Under the pieces are notes generated by a model. The model ran no database searches, was not told the origin of the DNA, and saw nothing but the letters and a program-made list of their open reading frames with translations. Shown here one piece after another: positions 17,251-26,031 of a stretch of 64,000 bases of DNA. The DNA is from Romboutsia lituseburensis (GTDB lineage Bacteria; Bacillota; Clostridia; Peptostreptococcales; Peptostreptococcaceae), in assembly GCF_024723825.1 (NCBI RefSeq), contig NZ_JANQBQ010000001.1, forward strand, positions 2,046,001 to 2,110,000, in the 5' to 3' direction. The position numbers were made by a program, and so were the translations under genes. The first letter of the stretch is position 1. Each line of letters opens with the position of its first letter.

Positions 17251-17972
17251 TTCTTCTCGTTCCTTTCTTTATGCTTTTTCTTTCTAAAAAATCTTTTTTT
17301 AGAGTTTCTTGTATAATTATCTAATTTATCTAAATTTATTTTCCATAAAAATACGATATAAGCTATAAACAATATAATAGACCATCTATATTCTATCATC
17401 AATATAAAATCAAAAACTCCATGTAATAATATGGGAACTATCAACGACAATAATAAGTATTTTCTTTTTTTACTTTTACTTCCACTATATTTGTATTTAG
17501 ATATGTAATATCCCATAGTTATTGCAAACATCATATGTGCAGGTATTGATATTACAGCTCTAACCATTCCTAATTGAATTGCTGTGCTTGAATCTTCATA
17601 CATTAAATAAACAATATTCTCAATAGTAGCAAATCCTAAAGATAAAAATATTGAATATATTATTCCATCTAATTTTTCGTTAAAATGTTTCTCTTTTAAT
17701 AAATTTGGTGTTAAGGCTATCCATTTTACACCTTCTTCAACAACACCAGCAACTATAAAGGATATGTATATTAAGTTTAAATACCCTGTAAACACATTAA
17801 ATTTTAGTAATATAAATTCTAACATTATAGCTATAATACTTATAAAAACTCCTAATACAAAAAATCGTCCTAGCACCATTATTGGCTCTTTATCATATTT
17901 ATCTTTTAAATATATCCATAGTATAACTCCTATTGTCGGAGCAATAGCTAATGCTAATAGTTCAAATTTCAT
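17247..17972 (-). CDS. prsW: PrsW family intramembrane metalloprotease
   Basis: The 241-residue protein has about seven to eight hydrophobic segments and the PrsW motifs: VVEEGVKW with two Glu in one helix, PAHMMFA with a His and LLHGVFDF with a second His, forming a membrane-embedded metal site. In Bacillus subtilis PrsW cleaves the anti-sigma factor RsiW; in C. difficile it acts on the anti-sigma factor of sigma-T. No sigma/anti-sigma pair is in this window. It is divergent from sleC, an arrangement I recall from C. difficile, and overlaps rsmF by 4 bases. The C-terminus is a basic tail. Confidence 0.88.
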   Translation of the reverse strand: MKFELLALAIAPTIGVILWIYLKDKYDKEPIMVLGRFFVLGVFISIIAIMLEFILLKFNVFTGYLNLIYISFIVAGVVEEGVKWIALTPNLLKEKHFNEKLDGIIYSIFLSLGFATIENIVYLMYEDSSTAIQLGMVRAVISIPAHMMFAITMGYYISKYKYSGSKSKKRKYLLLSLIVPILLHGVFDFILMIEYRWSIILFIAYIVFLWKINLDKLDNYTRNSKKRFFRKKKHKERNEKN

Positions 17973-18024
17973 TTAAACACATCCCTTATTTATATTTTCA
18001 TATATATTATTTCCAATTCCCTTA

Positions 18025-18052
18025 ACAAAATAAGAACTATCTTCATACTATA
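18025..18052 (+). promoter_or_regulatory. Possible sigma-K-type promoter of sleC
   Basis: ACA (18025-18027), a 16-base gap and CATACTATA (18044-18052) resemble the mother-cell consensus AC-N16-CATAnnnTA. A TATAAT also overlaps, without a good -35. It is a pattern match only, 44 bases before the sleC ATG. Confidence 0.35.
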
Positions 18053-18095
18053 ATATACAGGATATTATCAATGTCTCTAAAGAAAGGGTGATTAT

Positions 18096-19367
18096 ATGCA
18101 AGATGGTTTTCTAACGGTAAGTGTTTTAGATAATCTTACTAATAGACCTATTGAAGGTGCTACTGTAAATATCTACTCAACTCCAGAATCAGGGGAGCGT
18201 TCATCCATTGTATATCAAAATTTAACAACAAATTCATCTGGTCAAGTCACTGGTCTGAAATTAGATGCTCCGGACATTATTTATTCTCAACAACCTTCTG
18301 ATGTAAGACCATATAGTCAATATACAGTTGAAGTACAAATAGATGGATATGAGACAGTACTTGTTGACGGAACTCAAGTTTTTGCAACTGTAGAATCTAG
18401 ACAGAATGTTCCTCTTCTATCTAAAGAAAGATGTAGAAGTTCTTATTCTAGACAAAATGAAGAAGTTTATAATATAGGAGATAATACACTATACGGAACT
18501 TATCCTCCTAAAATACCAGAAAGTGATTTAAAACCATTGCCACCGCCAACAGGATTTGTAGTTTTAGATAATCCAGTTGTACCAGAATTTATAGTAGTTC
18601 ATGATGGTCTTCCTGAAAATAATTCAGCTCAAAACTATTGGATTCCATTCAAAGAATACATTAAGAATGTTGCATCGTCTGAGATATATTCAACTTGGCC
18701 TGAGCAAACTATTTATTCTAACGTAATAGCAATTGTTTCATTTACTTTAAATAGAGTATTTACTGAATGGTATAGGAATAAAGGATATAGTTTCACGATA
18801 ACATCTACTACAGCTTATGATCATAAATTTATATATAATAGAAATCTATTTGATACTATAAATGTTGTTGTTGATGATATATTCAATACTTTTATCAAAC
18901 GACCTCCTACATCTAGACAGCCATTACTTGCTCAATATTGTGATGGTAAAAAATCTCAATGCCCTAACCAAATGACACAATGGGGTAGCAAAGATTTGGG
19001 AGATCAAGGAAAAGACTATGAAGCTATACTTAGATATTTTTATGGTGATGAAATAGTCTTTGAAAAAGCACCTGTTGTTAGTGGTGTTCCTGTATCATTC
19101 CCTGGTGAAACTCTTCAAGTTGGTTATAGTGGAAAATATGTTAAAACTATACAAAACCAGCTAAATGCAATATCCAAATCTTACCCAGCCATACCTAAAG
19201 TTAAAGAAGACGGTATTTATGGAGAATCTACTGCTGAATCGGTAAAAACATTCCAACAAATTTTTGGATTACCTCAATCTGGGGTTGTTGATTTTAAAAC
19301 TTGGTACGAAATATCTAGAGTATATGTTGCAGTTACCAAAATAGCATCTTTAAATCCAACTATATAG
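18096..19367 (+). CDS. sleC: Spore cortex-lytic enzyme SleC (zymogen)
   Basis: SleC degrades the cortex peptidoglycan during germination after being activated by a Csp subtilisin-like protease. The 423 residues have the family layout: an N-terminal beta-sandwich pro-region (1-120, VSVLDNLTNRPIEGATVNIY), a SpoIID-like lytic transglycosylase domain (about 175-325, with VIAIVSFTLNRVFTEWYRNKG and the Cys pair QYCDGKKSQCPNQMTQWGS) and a C-terminal peptidoglycan-binding domain (about 345-410, GYSGKYVKTIQNQLN and DGIYGESTAESVKTFQ). The ATG follows AAAGAAAGGGTGA. The csp genes are not in the window. Length and order match C. difficile SleC. Confidence 0.93.
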   Translation: MQDGFLTVSVLDNLTNRPIEGATVNIYSTPESGERSSIVYQNLTTNSSGQVTGLKLDAPDIIYSQQPSDVRPYSQYTVEVQIDGYETVLVDGTQVFATVESRQNVPLLSKERCRSSYSRQNEEVYNIGDNTLYGTYPPKIPESDLKPLPPPTGFVVLDNPVVPEFIVVHDGLPENNSAQNYWIPFKEYIKNVASSEIYSTWPEQTIYSNVIAIVSFTLNRVFTEWYRNKGYSFTITSTTAYDHKFIYNRNLFDTINVVVDDIFNTFIKRPPTSRQPLLAQYCDGKKSQCPNQMTQWGSKDLGDQGKDYEAILRYFYGDEIVFEKAPVVSGVPVSFPGETLQVGYSGKYVKTIQNQLNAISKSYPAIPKVKEDGIYGESTAESVKTFQQIFGLPQSGVVDFKTWYEISRVYVAVTKIASLNPTI

Positions 19368-19370
19368 CAA

Positions 19371-19404
19371 ATACACCCTATAAGTACTTATAGGGTGTAT
19401 TTTT
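19371..19404. terminator. Bidirectional terminator between sleC and the convergent gene
   Basis: ATACACCCTATAAGT (19371-19385) is directly followed by its complement (19386-19400) and a T run on the plus strand. It starts 3 bases after the sleC stop codon and overlaps the end of the opposite gene's tail. Confidence 0.88.
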
Positions 19405-20773
19405 ATTTAAATATATTAACATACTGATCTTTTAATATATGATTTATAACATTTGAATTTATAAAAAATTCAGGCTGACCTGCTGCGTAAGGTGCTATTT
19501 CATATAAATCAAAATAAATAACTATATTATCATCTTGTATATAAAATTTATTATTTGGCTTTATACCTTCAAATTGATATACATCTTTATATTCTTTATC
19601 ATTTTTTATAATACTTTCTATTTGCTTCCTAATTTCTGAATCAATTACTTTTTTGTATCCAGAGTTTTGTTTAAATAAGTCATTTAATTGCAATAACTTT
19701 CCGTTTATCATGTCTAGATTATATGAAACATCTTCATAATAACCATGAGCTCCACCGCTATACTTATAATATCTAACGATTATACTAAGTACATTATCAC
19801 TATTTTTCTTTACTTCATAATTTACATTTGCTACAAATTTTTCATCTTTACTTGGTATTTTACCTAAATATTCTTTTGCTTCTTGTTGAGCTTGATTATA
19901 AAAATTCATTATATCATTTCTTATTTTATCATTTATATACTTTTCTATATCCTTATTAGAAGTTATGATTATAGGTATATTTATTATACTATTTATATAG
20001 TCTGTATTTTTCGTAAGTGTTTGTGTGTCTACATTAGCAACGATTCTATTTGTCCCCACTGTCCTTATCTTATTTTTAAATATTTCAATAGGTACTTTAA
20101 ATTCATATATTTCATTGGTTTTACTAGATCGATAAGGATTAAAATATATTATTATACCTCCATCAGATATTATATAATTTGTATTTTTATTTATCTTTAT
20201 TTTACTCTTATCTACCTTTAGATTATGCTTTTTAATATAATCATAAATATATTTGCTCAAAACCTCTTGATAGTCTTTATTATCTTTTAAGAAATGGTCT
20301 AAATATATTCTTTGTCCTGTTTTTAAATCAAATATATAACTTTCCTTTTCTAATCTAAAATCTTTTTTTCCAACATTAGTATTTTTATAAATAATAACAT
20401 TTAATAAGTTGCCATCTTCAAATGCCACACCATAGTTTATTGATACATCTATATTTTCCTTAGAATCTTTTAATTCCATATTTTGTCTTTGTGTATTAAT
20501 AAACTCATTTATATTCTTTCTTATATAAGAATTTATATATCTTTGAACTTCTTCATCCTGACAGTGAATCTCTGGCATTTTTATACTTATAGATAATTTT
20601 CTATCATCTATCTTTATCTTCTCTTCTGTTATTTTTACTGTCCTCAACCCTTGAGATATATTAGCTTGAATTATATCTTTAATTTTTAAATTACTACTTG
20701 AACTTATTGATATTATTAAAAATGCTAAAGCTATTGTAAGTATTATATATCCTATATTTTTTGTGCTTTTCAT
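19403..20773 (-). CDS. Membrane-anchored protein with two DUF4163/DUF3298-type (RsiV-like) units
   Basis: The 456-residue product has one N-terminal membrane helix (about 8-28) and a long extracytoplasmic part built of two related units. Unit 2 (about 250-450) is typical: YKYSGGAHGYYEDVSYNLD followed by NDLFKQNSGY and YEIAPYAAGQPEFFI. Unit 1 (about 45-235) keeps IFDLKTGQRIYLDHFLK and the strand pattern but has lost the SGGAHG and PYAAG motifs. These domains occur in the anti-sigma factor RsiV and in PdaC, where they sense or bind lysozyme or peptidoglycan. No sigma factor gene is adjacent. The ATG at 20773 follows GGAGGAAT. Confidence 0.75.
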   Translation of the reverse strand: MKSTKNIGYIILTIALAFLIISISSSSNLKIKDIIQANISQGLRTVKITEEKIKIDDRKLSISIKMPEIHCQDEEVQRYINSYIRKNINEFINTQRQNMELKDSKENIDVSINYGVAFEDGNLLNVIIYKNTNVGKKDFRLEKESYIFDLKTGQRIYLDHFLKDNKDYQEVLSKYIYDYIKKHNLKVDKSKIKINKNTNYIISDGGIIIYFNPYRSSKTNEIYEFKVPIEIFKNKIRTVGTNRIVANVDTQTLTKNTDYINSIINIPIIITSNKDIEKYINDKIRNDIMNFYNQAQQEAKEYLGKIPSKDEKFVANVNYEVKKNSDNVLSIIVRYYKYSGGAHGYYEDVSYNLDMINGKLLQLNDLFKQNSGYKKVIDSEIRKQIESIIKNDKEYKDVYQFEGIKPNNKFYIQDDNIVIYFDLYEIAPYAAGQPEFFINSNVINHILKDQYVNIFK

Positions 20774-20898
20774 AGTCAATTCCTCCAAAATATAATTCAA
20801 TTATTATTCTTAGGAAAAGTAGCTTTTTTATTCTCAATAAAATATTTTTAATTATAAAAATTATCTTTGCTTAAGCTACTACGTGGCCGCTGGACTTT

Positions 20899-20929
20899 AT
20901 GTCGACAACGACTTCATTAGTTGCAAAAA
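20899..20929 (-). repeat. Copy A of a short dispersed intergenic repeat
   Basis: Read on the minus strand this segment contains GAAGTCGTTGTCGACATAA, matching GAAGTCGTTGGCGACATGA of copy B at 30736-30765 with two differences, and GCAAC precedes both. The origin is unknown. Confidence 0.5.
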
Positions 20930-21039
20930 TATATTTTCATGCTAGCCACAATCTCTTACATTTCTAAGTTACAGTAATTATCGACAGATTTTAAAACGTA
21001 AAAATTCGTTTCGCTTATAATAACCTTAAGTATAAAAAA

Positions 21040-21063
21040 AGCTATAGGAAAAACCCTACAGCT
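21040..21063 (-). terminator. Terminator after rlmD
   Basis: On the minus strand AGCTGTAGG pairs with CCTATAGCT (one G-T pair) around a 6-base loop and is followed by seven T. Confidence 0.85.
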
Positions 21064-21088
21064 TTATAATATGATTATTTCAATTTTA

Positions 21089-22447
21089 TTATCTAACTTT
21101 AGTTAATTTAACTACGGTTTCAGTATGAGGTGTATTAGGGAACATATCCATACACTTAACTTTATCAACTTCATATCCGTAGTTTCTAAATTCGACTAAA
21201 TCAAGAACTAATGTCTTAGGATTACAAGATATATAAATTATTTCCTTAGATCTAAACTTAGATATATCTCTTACTGCATCCTTGTGTATACCTGGTCTTG
21301 GTGGATCCACTATTATTAGATCTGGTTTATGCTTTAAGTTCTTAACAGTTTTAGCAACATCTCCAGCTATAAATTCGCAATTAGTTAATCCATTTAATTT
21401 AGCATTTTGATTTGCAGCTACTACAGCTTCTTCTATTATTTCTATACCATAAACCTTTTTAGCAGCTCCTGCCATAACTTGACCTATAGTACCAGTTCCA
21501 CTATATAAGTCAAATACTACCTTATCTTCATGGTCTCCAACAAACTCTCTAGCTATAGTATATAACTTTTCTGCACCTTTAGTATTTGTTTGGAAGAACG
21601 AGAATGGAGATATTTTAAATTTAAGTCCTAATATTTCTTCTTGTATATAATCTCTTCCATGTAACACTCTTAATTCATCACAATTAACAGCATCCGCAAG
21701 TCCATCATTTATAGTATGTAATATACTAACTATTTCTGATTCTGTCTCAAGATTTAATAACATATTTTTGTATTCTGTCATATCAAAATCAACTTGAGAA
21801 GATGTAACTATATTTACCATAAGTTCTTTAGTATTAACGCCTTTTCTAACTACAAGGTTTCTTAAATATCCCTTGTGATTTATTCCTCTATAATAAGGAA
21901 GTTGTTTTTCATTGAAATATTCTACTGTTGAAGTTAATACTTTTATAAAGTCTTGATCTACTAATACGCATCCGTCAACTGTTACTATATCTATATGCCT
22001 TCCTTTTTTGTGCATACCTAATGTTAATGGTCCATCTTTCATTTCATCTCCAAAAGTATATTCCATTTTATTTCTGTATAATTTAGTTTCAGGACTTCCT
22101 TCTATTCCCATAAATTCAAATCCAAATAAATCTTGCTTTAAGAATAAATCCATAACTTGTTTTTCTTTTATTTCAAGCTGAGTTTCATAAGGAATAGATA
22201 ATATGCTGCATCCTCCACATTGGTTAAAATGAGGACAAGTCTCTTCTGTTTCCATTGGTGATTTTTCTAGTAGCTCTACCATTTTAACATCAGCTTTTCC
22301 ACTTCTAGTTTTTTTTACTGCTGCCTTTATTTTTTGTCCAGTTATTCCACCTTTCATATGTATCTCTCTATTTCCTAACATACTTACTGATGTTCCACCA
22401 AACTCCATTTTATCTACTTCAAATTCTATAATGTCTTTTTTCTTCAC
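21089..22447 (-). CDS. rlmD: 23S rRNA (uracil-5-)-methyltransferase, RlmD/RlmCD type
   Basis: The 452-residue protein is a TrmA/RlmD-family enzyme that makes m5U in 23S rRNA. It has an N-terminal TRAM domain (about 5-60), Fe-S ligands in CPHFNQCGGC near residue 75, a methyltransferase domain with FDLYSGTGTIGQV near 312, VDPPRPG near 380 and the catalytic Cys in YISCNPKTL near 405. The start is GTG at 22447, 7 bases after GGAGGT; an in-frame ATG seven codons upstream has no site. In Gram-positives one enzyme often modifies both U747 and U1939; which applies here is not readable. It follows rsuA by 27 bases. Confidence 0.9.
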   Translation of the reverse strand: MKKKDIIEFEVDKMEFGGTSVSMLGNREIHMKGGITGQKIKAAVKKTRSGKADVKMVELLEKSPMETEETCPHFNQCGGCSILSIPYETQLEIKEKQVMDLFLKQDLFGFEFMGIEGSPETKLYRNKMEYTFGDEMKDGPLTLGMHKKGRHIDIVTVDGCVLVDQDFIKVLTSTVEYFNEKQLPYYRGINHKGYLRNLVVRKGVNTKELMVNIVTSSQVDFDMTEYKNMLLNLETESEIVSILHTINDGLADAVNCDELRVLHGRDYIQEEILGLKFKISPFSFFQTNTKGAEKLYTIAREFVGDHEDKVVFDLYSGTGTIGQVMAGAAKKVYGIEIIEEAVVAANQNAKLNGLTNCEFIAGDVAKTVKNLKHKPDLIIVDPPRPGIHKDAVRDISKFRSKEIIYISCNPKTLVLDLVEFRNYGYEVDKVKCMDMFPNTPHTETVVKLTKVR

Positions 22448-22474
22448 TAAATTTACCTCCGTTAGCATTTATAT

Positions 22475-23197
22475 CTATCTTTCTTCAATTAATTTGATTT
22501 CTTCTTCCGTTAACTCTCTATATTCTCCTAAGGCTAGGTTTTCATCTAGCTTTAATTTACCCATAGAAAGTCTTTTTAAGTATACTACTTTTTTATCTAC
22601 GCTCTCAAACATTCTTTTTACTTGGTGAAATTTACCTTCATGTATAGTAAGCTCTATCTCTGATATTTCATCACTTTTTAATATTTTTAACTGTGATGGC
22701 ATAGTTTCATATCCATCATCAAGAGTTACTCCTTTTTCAAATGCAATTATATCTTCATCTGTTACAATTCCTTCTATTTTTGCATAATAAGTTTTAGGTA
22801 CATGCTTTTTAGGAGATAAAACTCTATGAGAAAGTTGTCCATCATTAGTTAAAACTAATAATCCTTCTGTATCTTTGTCTAGTCTTCCTACTGGAAATGG
22901 TCCAAATACTAAATATGAAGGATCTATTAAGTCTAGCACTATTGGATCATGTCTATCAAAAGTAGCTGATATATATCCATCTGGCTTATTTAACATTATG
23001 TACACAAATTCTCTATAATTAACCTTCTCTCCATCAAATATTATTTCATCATTTTGTGGATCTACTTGAAGTCCTGGATTATTTACAATTTTTCCATTTA
23101 CACTTATTATTCCATATTTACAGTATTTTTTTATTTCAGCTCTACTACCACATCCTATATTTGAAAGTATCTTATCTATACGTAATTTTTTAGCCAT
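22475..23197 (-). CDS. rsuA: 16S rRNA pseudouridine synthase, RsuA family
   Basis: The 240-residue protein has an N-terminal S4 RNA-binding domain (LRIDKILSNIGCGSRAEIKKY) and a pseudouridine synthase domain with VGRLDKDTEGLLVLTNDG, containing the catalytic Asp near residue 103. RsuA makes pseudouridine 516 in 16S rRNA; RluB/RluE/RluF relatives act on 23S, so the exact site is inferred. Its ATG overlaps the stop codon of the DUF1904 gene (TAATG), indicating coupling. Confidence 0.85.
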   Translation of the reverse strand: MAKKLRIDKILSNIGCGSRAEIKKYCKYGIISVNGKIVNNPGLQVDPQNDEIIFDGEKVNYREFVYIMLNKPDGYISATFDRHDPIVLDLIDPSYLVFGPFPVGRLDKDTEGLLVLTNDGQLSHRVLSPKKHVPKTYYAKIEGIVTDEDIIAFEKGVTLDDGYETMPSQLKILKSDEISEIELTIHEGKFHQVKRMFESVDKKVVYLKRLSMGKLKLDENLALGEYRELTEEEIKLIEER

Positions 23198-23526
23198 TAA
23201 AAATGTTCTCCATTCTCATAGTATTTTTCTTTTTCAAATACCGTAAATGCTAAATCCATACTTTCTATATTTAGATTTTTTCTTATATTCTCAGTTATTA
23301 TTTTTGCTACTATATCTTGTACTTCTTGTCCTCTATCAAACCATGCTACTTCTACAAATGGATAAACATCCGCTATTTTACCATCTCTTATAGCAACTGA
23401 TTTTATACATTCAATTTCAAAGTAGTCTCTAGGGCATTTTACTGCTTCTACTAGCTCATCTACCATTTTCTCGCTTATTTTACATATGTCATTTTCATTT
23501 ATTCCTCTTACTTTTATCTGTGGCAT
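23197..23526 (-). CDS. DUF1904 (tautomerase-fold) protein
   Basis: The 109-residue protein matches DUF1904, a family with the tautomerase/MIF fold. It begins MPQIKVRGI, so removal of Met would expose an N-terminal Pro as in tautomerases, and it contains FVEVAWFDRGQEVQDIVA. Function is unknown. The ATG follows AAGGAAGG. It leads an operon with rsuA and rlmD. Confidence 0.75.
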   Translation of the reverse strand: MPQIKVRGINENDICKISEKMVDELVEAVKCPRDYFEIECIKSVAIRDGKIADVYPFVEVAWFDRGQEVQDIVAKIITENIRKNLNIESMDLAFTVFEKEKYYENGEHF

Positions 23527-23822
23527 AATAACCTTCCTTTCTATTTACTTAAATTTTAATTATAAGTATTAATTTTATAGATTTATTTTATAATAAATTT
23601 CAACTATATTTTTGCATTAAAATTTAATATTTTATTAGATATCATCTGATTTTCCTCAATTTTTTTCAAATTTATACTTATTTATAGATATTATTATACT
23701 TTTAATTTAATGTTATTACAATTTACTATGTACTTTTTTTAAAGAAACGTTATAATATTAAGTGATGGGTAAATTTTAAATTTGATGATTTTTTAACAAA
23801 TTAATTATATGGAGGTTGCATT

Positions 23823-24686
23823 ATGTTAGTTTCAGCTAAAGAAATGTTAAATAAAGCGAGAGAAGGAAAATATGCAGTAGGTCAATTCAACATCAATAAC
23901 TTAGAATGGACAAAGGCGGTTTTATTAACTGCTCAGGAAAACAATTCGCCAGTTATCTTAGGTGTATCTGAAGGTGCTGGTAAGTACATGGGTGGTTACA
24001 AAACTATAGTTGGTATGGTTAACGGACTTTTAGAAGAATTAAACATAACTGTTCCAGTAGCTCTACACTTAGATCACGGTAGTTATGATGGAGCTTTAAA
24101 AGTAATAGAAGCAGGATTCTCTTCTGTTATGTTTGATGGATCTCACTACGCTATAGAAGAAAATATAGCTAAAACTAAAGAAATAGTTGAAATAGCTCAT
24201 GCTAAGGGAATATCTGTAGAAGCAGAAGTTGGTTCTATAGGTGGAGAAGAAGATGGTGTTGTTGGAACTGGTGAAGTTGCAGATCCAGCTGAATGTAAGT
24301 TAATAGCAGATTTAGGTGTTGATATGTTAGCTGCTGGTATAGGTAACATACATGGTCAATATCCAGAAAACTGGGCAGGATTAAGCTTCGATGCTTTAGA
24401 AGCTATAAACAACACTACAGGAACTATGCCATTAGTATTACACGGAGGAACTGGTATACCTGCTGATATGATACAAAAAGCTATATCTTTAGGTGTTTCT
24501 AAAATAAACGTTAATACTGAGTGCCAATTAGCTTTCGCCGCTGCAACTCGTGGATACGTAGAAGCTGGTAAAGACTTACAAGGTAAAGGATTTGACCCTC
24601 GTAAACTTTTAGCTCCAGGATTTGAAGCTATAAAAGCTACAGTTAAAGAAAAAATGGAATTATTCGGTTCTGTAAATAAAGCTTAA
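23823..24686 (+). CDS. fba: Class II fructose-1,6-bisphosphate aldolase
   Basis: The enzyme splits fructose-1,6-bisphosphate in glycolysis using a zinc ion. The 287 residues show VALHLDHGSYD with the catalytic Asp and first zinc His near residue 82, VEAEVGSIGGEEDG near 138, GIGNIHGQYP and LVLHGGTGIP with further zinc His residues. GC-rich third positions and an ideal GGAGGT site suggest high expression. A TATAAT lies about 70 bases upstream but without a clear -35. It is a single gene with a strong terminator. Confidence 0.96.
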   Translation: MLVSAKEMLNKAREGKYAVGQFNINNLEWTKAVLLTAQENNSPVILGVSEGAGKYMGGYKTIVGMVNGLLEELNITVPVALHLDHGSYDGALKVIEAGFSSVMFDGSHYAIEENIAKTKEIVEIAHAKGISVEAEVGSIGGEEDGVVGTGEVADPAECKLIADLGVDMLAAGIGNIHGQYPENWAGLSFDALEAINNTTGTMPLVLHGGTGIPADMIQKAISLGVSKINVNTECQLAFAAATRGYVEAGKDLQGKGFDPRKLLAPGFEAIKATVKEKMELFGSVNKA

Positions 24687-24748
24687 TTTGTAAATCGATC
24701 ATAAGAATGTAATTCTATATAAATTTAAAATTTATATTTAAAATGATA

Positions 24749-24788
24749 AAAAGAGAGTATCTTTAATTTATTAAAGATACTCTCTTTA
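24749..24788. terminator. Bidirectional terminator between fba and the convergent gene
   Basis: A perfect 16-bp stem (24751-24766 with 24771-24786, core GAGAGTATCTTTAA) with loop TTTA is flanked by A and T runs. Confidence 0.9.
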
Positions 24789-24800
24789 TTTTAATTTATA

Positions 24801-25286
24801 TTAACTATAAAATTTCGAAGCGCCTACTAGTTGTCTCTTACCTACTAGTTTAGCTAAATTAGTAAGAGATGCAATTTTAATTTCTTTAAAACTTACTAAA
24901 AATACAAATTTAAAGTCTGTAAATGTTTCATCTATATTATATACATCAAAGAAGCATCTTACATTATCAAATGAGTACTTATCTTGTATTTCCTCTTCAA
25001 TCTCGTCTGTAGCATCTTTTATATATGCTCTTATATCCTCAAATAGTACATTGAAATAAGATTCATCTATTTCTTCTCCTAGCTCTTCAAGGACTTCTTC
25101 TAATTCAGCCATTTCAAATATATCTCCAGATAACTGACAATCAAAAGCCATTATATTTTCTTGATTAATGCTATTAGAAATATCTTGTATATACTCAAAA
25201 TCTGGACGTAATTCTATAATATCCTTTACTTCTTGACTATTAACTTGGATATTACCTTTTTTATTTTGTATACTTAACTCTACCAC
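24801..25286 (-). CDS. Hypothetical acidic cytosolic protein
   Basis: I do not recognise this 161-residue protein. It is strongly acidic in the middle (ELEEVLEELGEEIDES and DATDEIEEEIQDKYS), with alternating helices and strands and no membrane segment or signal peptide. The start is GTG after GGGAGGTGA. It follows the nucleotidase gene by 29 bases in a likely operon. No function is proposed. Confidence 0.75.
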   Translation of the reverse strand: MVELSIQNKKGNIQVNSQEVKDIIELRPDFEYIQDISNSINQENIMAFDCQLSGDIFEMAELEEVLEELGEEIDESYFNVLFEDIRAYIKDATDEIEEEIQDKYSFDNVRCFFDVYNIDETFTDFKFVFLVSFKEIKIASLTNLAKLVGKRQLVGASKFYS

Positions 25287-25315
25287 AAGATCACCTCCCC
25301 CAAATTAAATGATAC

Positions 25316-25876
25316 TTAACTATATGACTCTATAATCTCATTTATATCATTCCAATTTTCAACTCTCGTTATGTTTTCATGTTCAACAGATTTATTGTAA
25401 TTAGTATCTATTAATAATACTGTCATACCCTCATTCGCTAATTGTAATGCATTAGCAGGATTATCTTCTATGAAGATATTACATTCTAATTCTTTAGCTT
25501 TACTTATTTTATTATCACTTCCTAATAAGTACACATCTATTGATGAAAATCCTTTATCATTTAGCCAGTTTGTTGTAACGTCTGTTAAAGATTTATTTCG
25601 AGCCGTTACAAAATAAAGATTATGCTTATTAAATAAATTAGATATTATCTCCTTAGCTCCTTCTACAACTTCAGCTTCACCATAAGAGTGTATATAAGTA
25701 GTATGGAAGTCATGTAATATTGTATCCATATCAACTCCATATAGTTCTTGCCAATCATAAGTATAGCATCCATCCTCTGTTATTTCCTTATTATATAGTT
25801 CATTTAAATAAGGAATAAAGTGGTATGGGTTTGTTATTGTTCCGTCTATATCAATACATATATTTAGTTTATTCAT
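25316..25876 (-). CDS. 5'-nucleotidase of the NT5C/HAD family
   Basis: The 186-residue HAD-superfamily protein opens with NICIDIDGTITNP, the nucleophile motif DxDGT, has FVTARN as motif II and IFIEDNPANAL as motif IV. It fits the 5'(3')-deoxyribonucleotidase (NT5C) family, which dephosphorylates nucleoside monophosphates; the substrate here is inferred. GGGAGG precedes the ATG. It leads the small operon with the acidic hypothetical protein. Confidence 0.82.
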   Translation of the reverse strand: MNKLNICIDIDGTITNPYHFIPYLNELYNKEITEDGCYTYDWQELYGVDMDTILHDFHTTYIHSYGEAEVVEGAKEIISNLFNKHNLYFVTARNKSLTDVTTNWLNDKGFSSIDVYLLGSDNKISKAKELECNIFIEDNPANALQLANEGMTVLLIDTNYNKSVEHENITRVENWNDINEIIESYS

Positions 25877-25977
25877 ATTGTCCTCCCTAATTACCTATTG
25901 AACTTTCTAATCGAAAATTATATCATATGTTAAATTATAAATCAAAGCTCGTACTTTAATTATATGTATATAATACC

Positions 25978-26006
25978 AAAAAGCTTACCTTTTTAGGTAA
26001 GCTTTA
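25978..26006 (-). terminator. Terminator after the two-helix membrane protein gene
   Basis: AAAGCTTACCT and AGGTAAGCTTT form an 11-bp stem with T residues following on the minus strand. Confidence 0.8.
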
Positions 26007-26031
26007 TAGTAATTTACATAAACTTGAATTT

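Larger units (their letters stand above)
20774..21088. other. Intergenic region with GC-richer repeat-like segment
   Basis: No gene with a ribosome binding site is visible. The stretch 20878-21016 is richer in G and C than its surroundings and includes GTCGACAACGACTTC, which recurs in similar form at about 30736-30765 on the opposite strand. The rlmD terminator closes the region. Confidence 0.5.
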
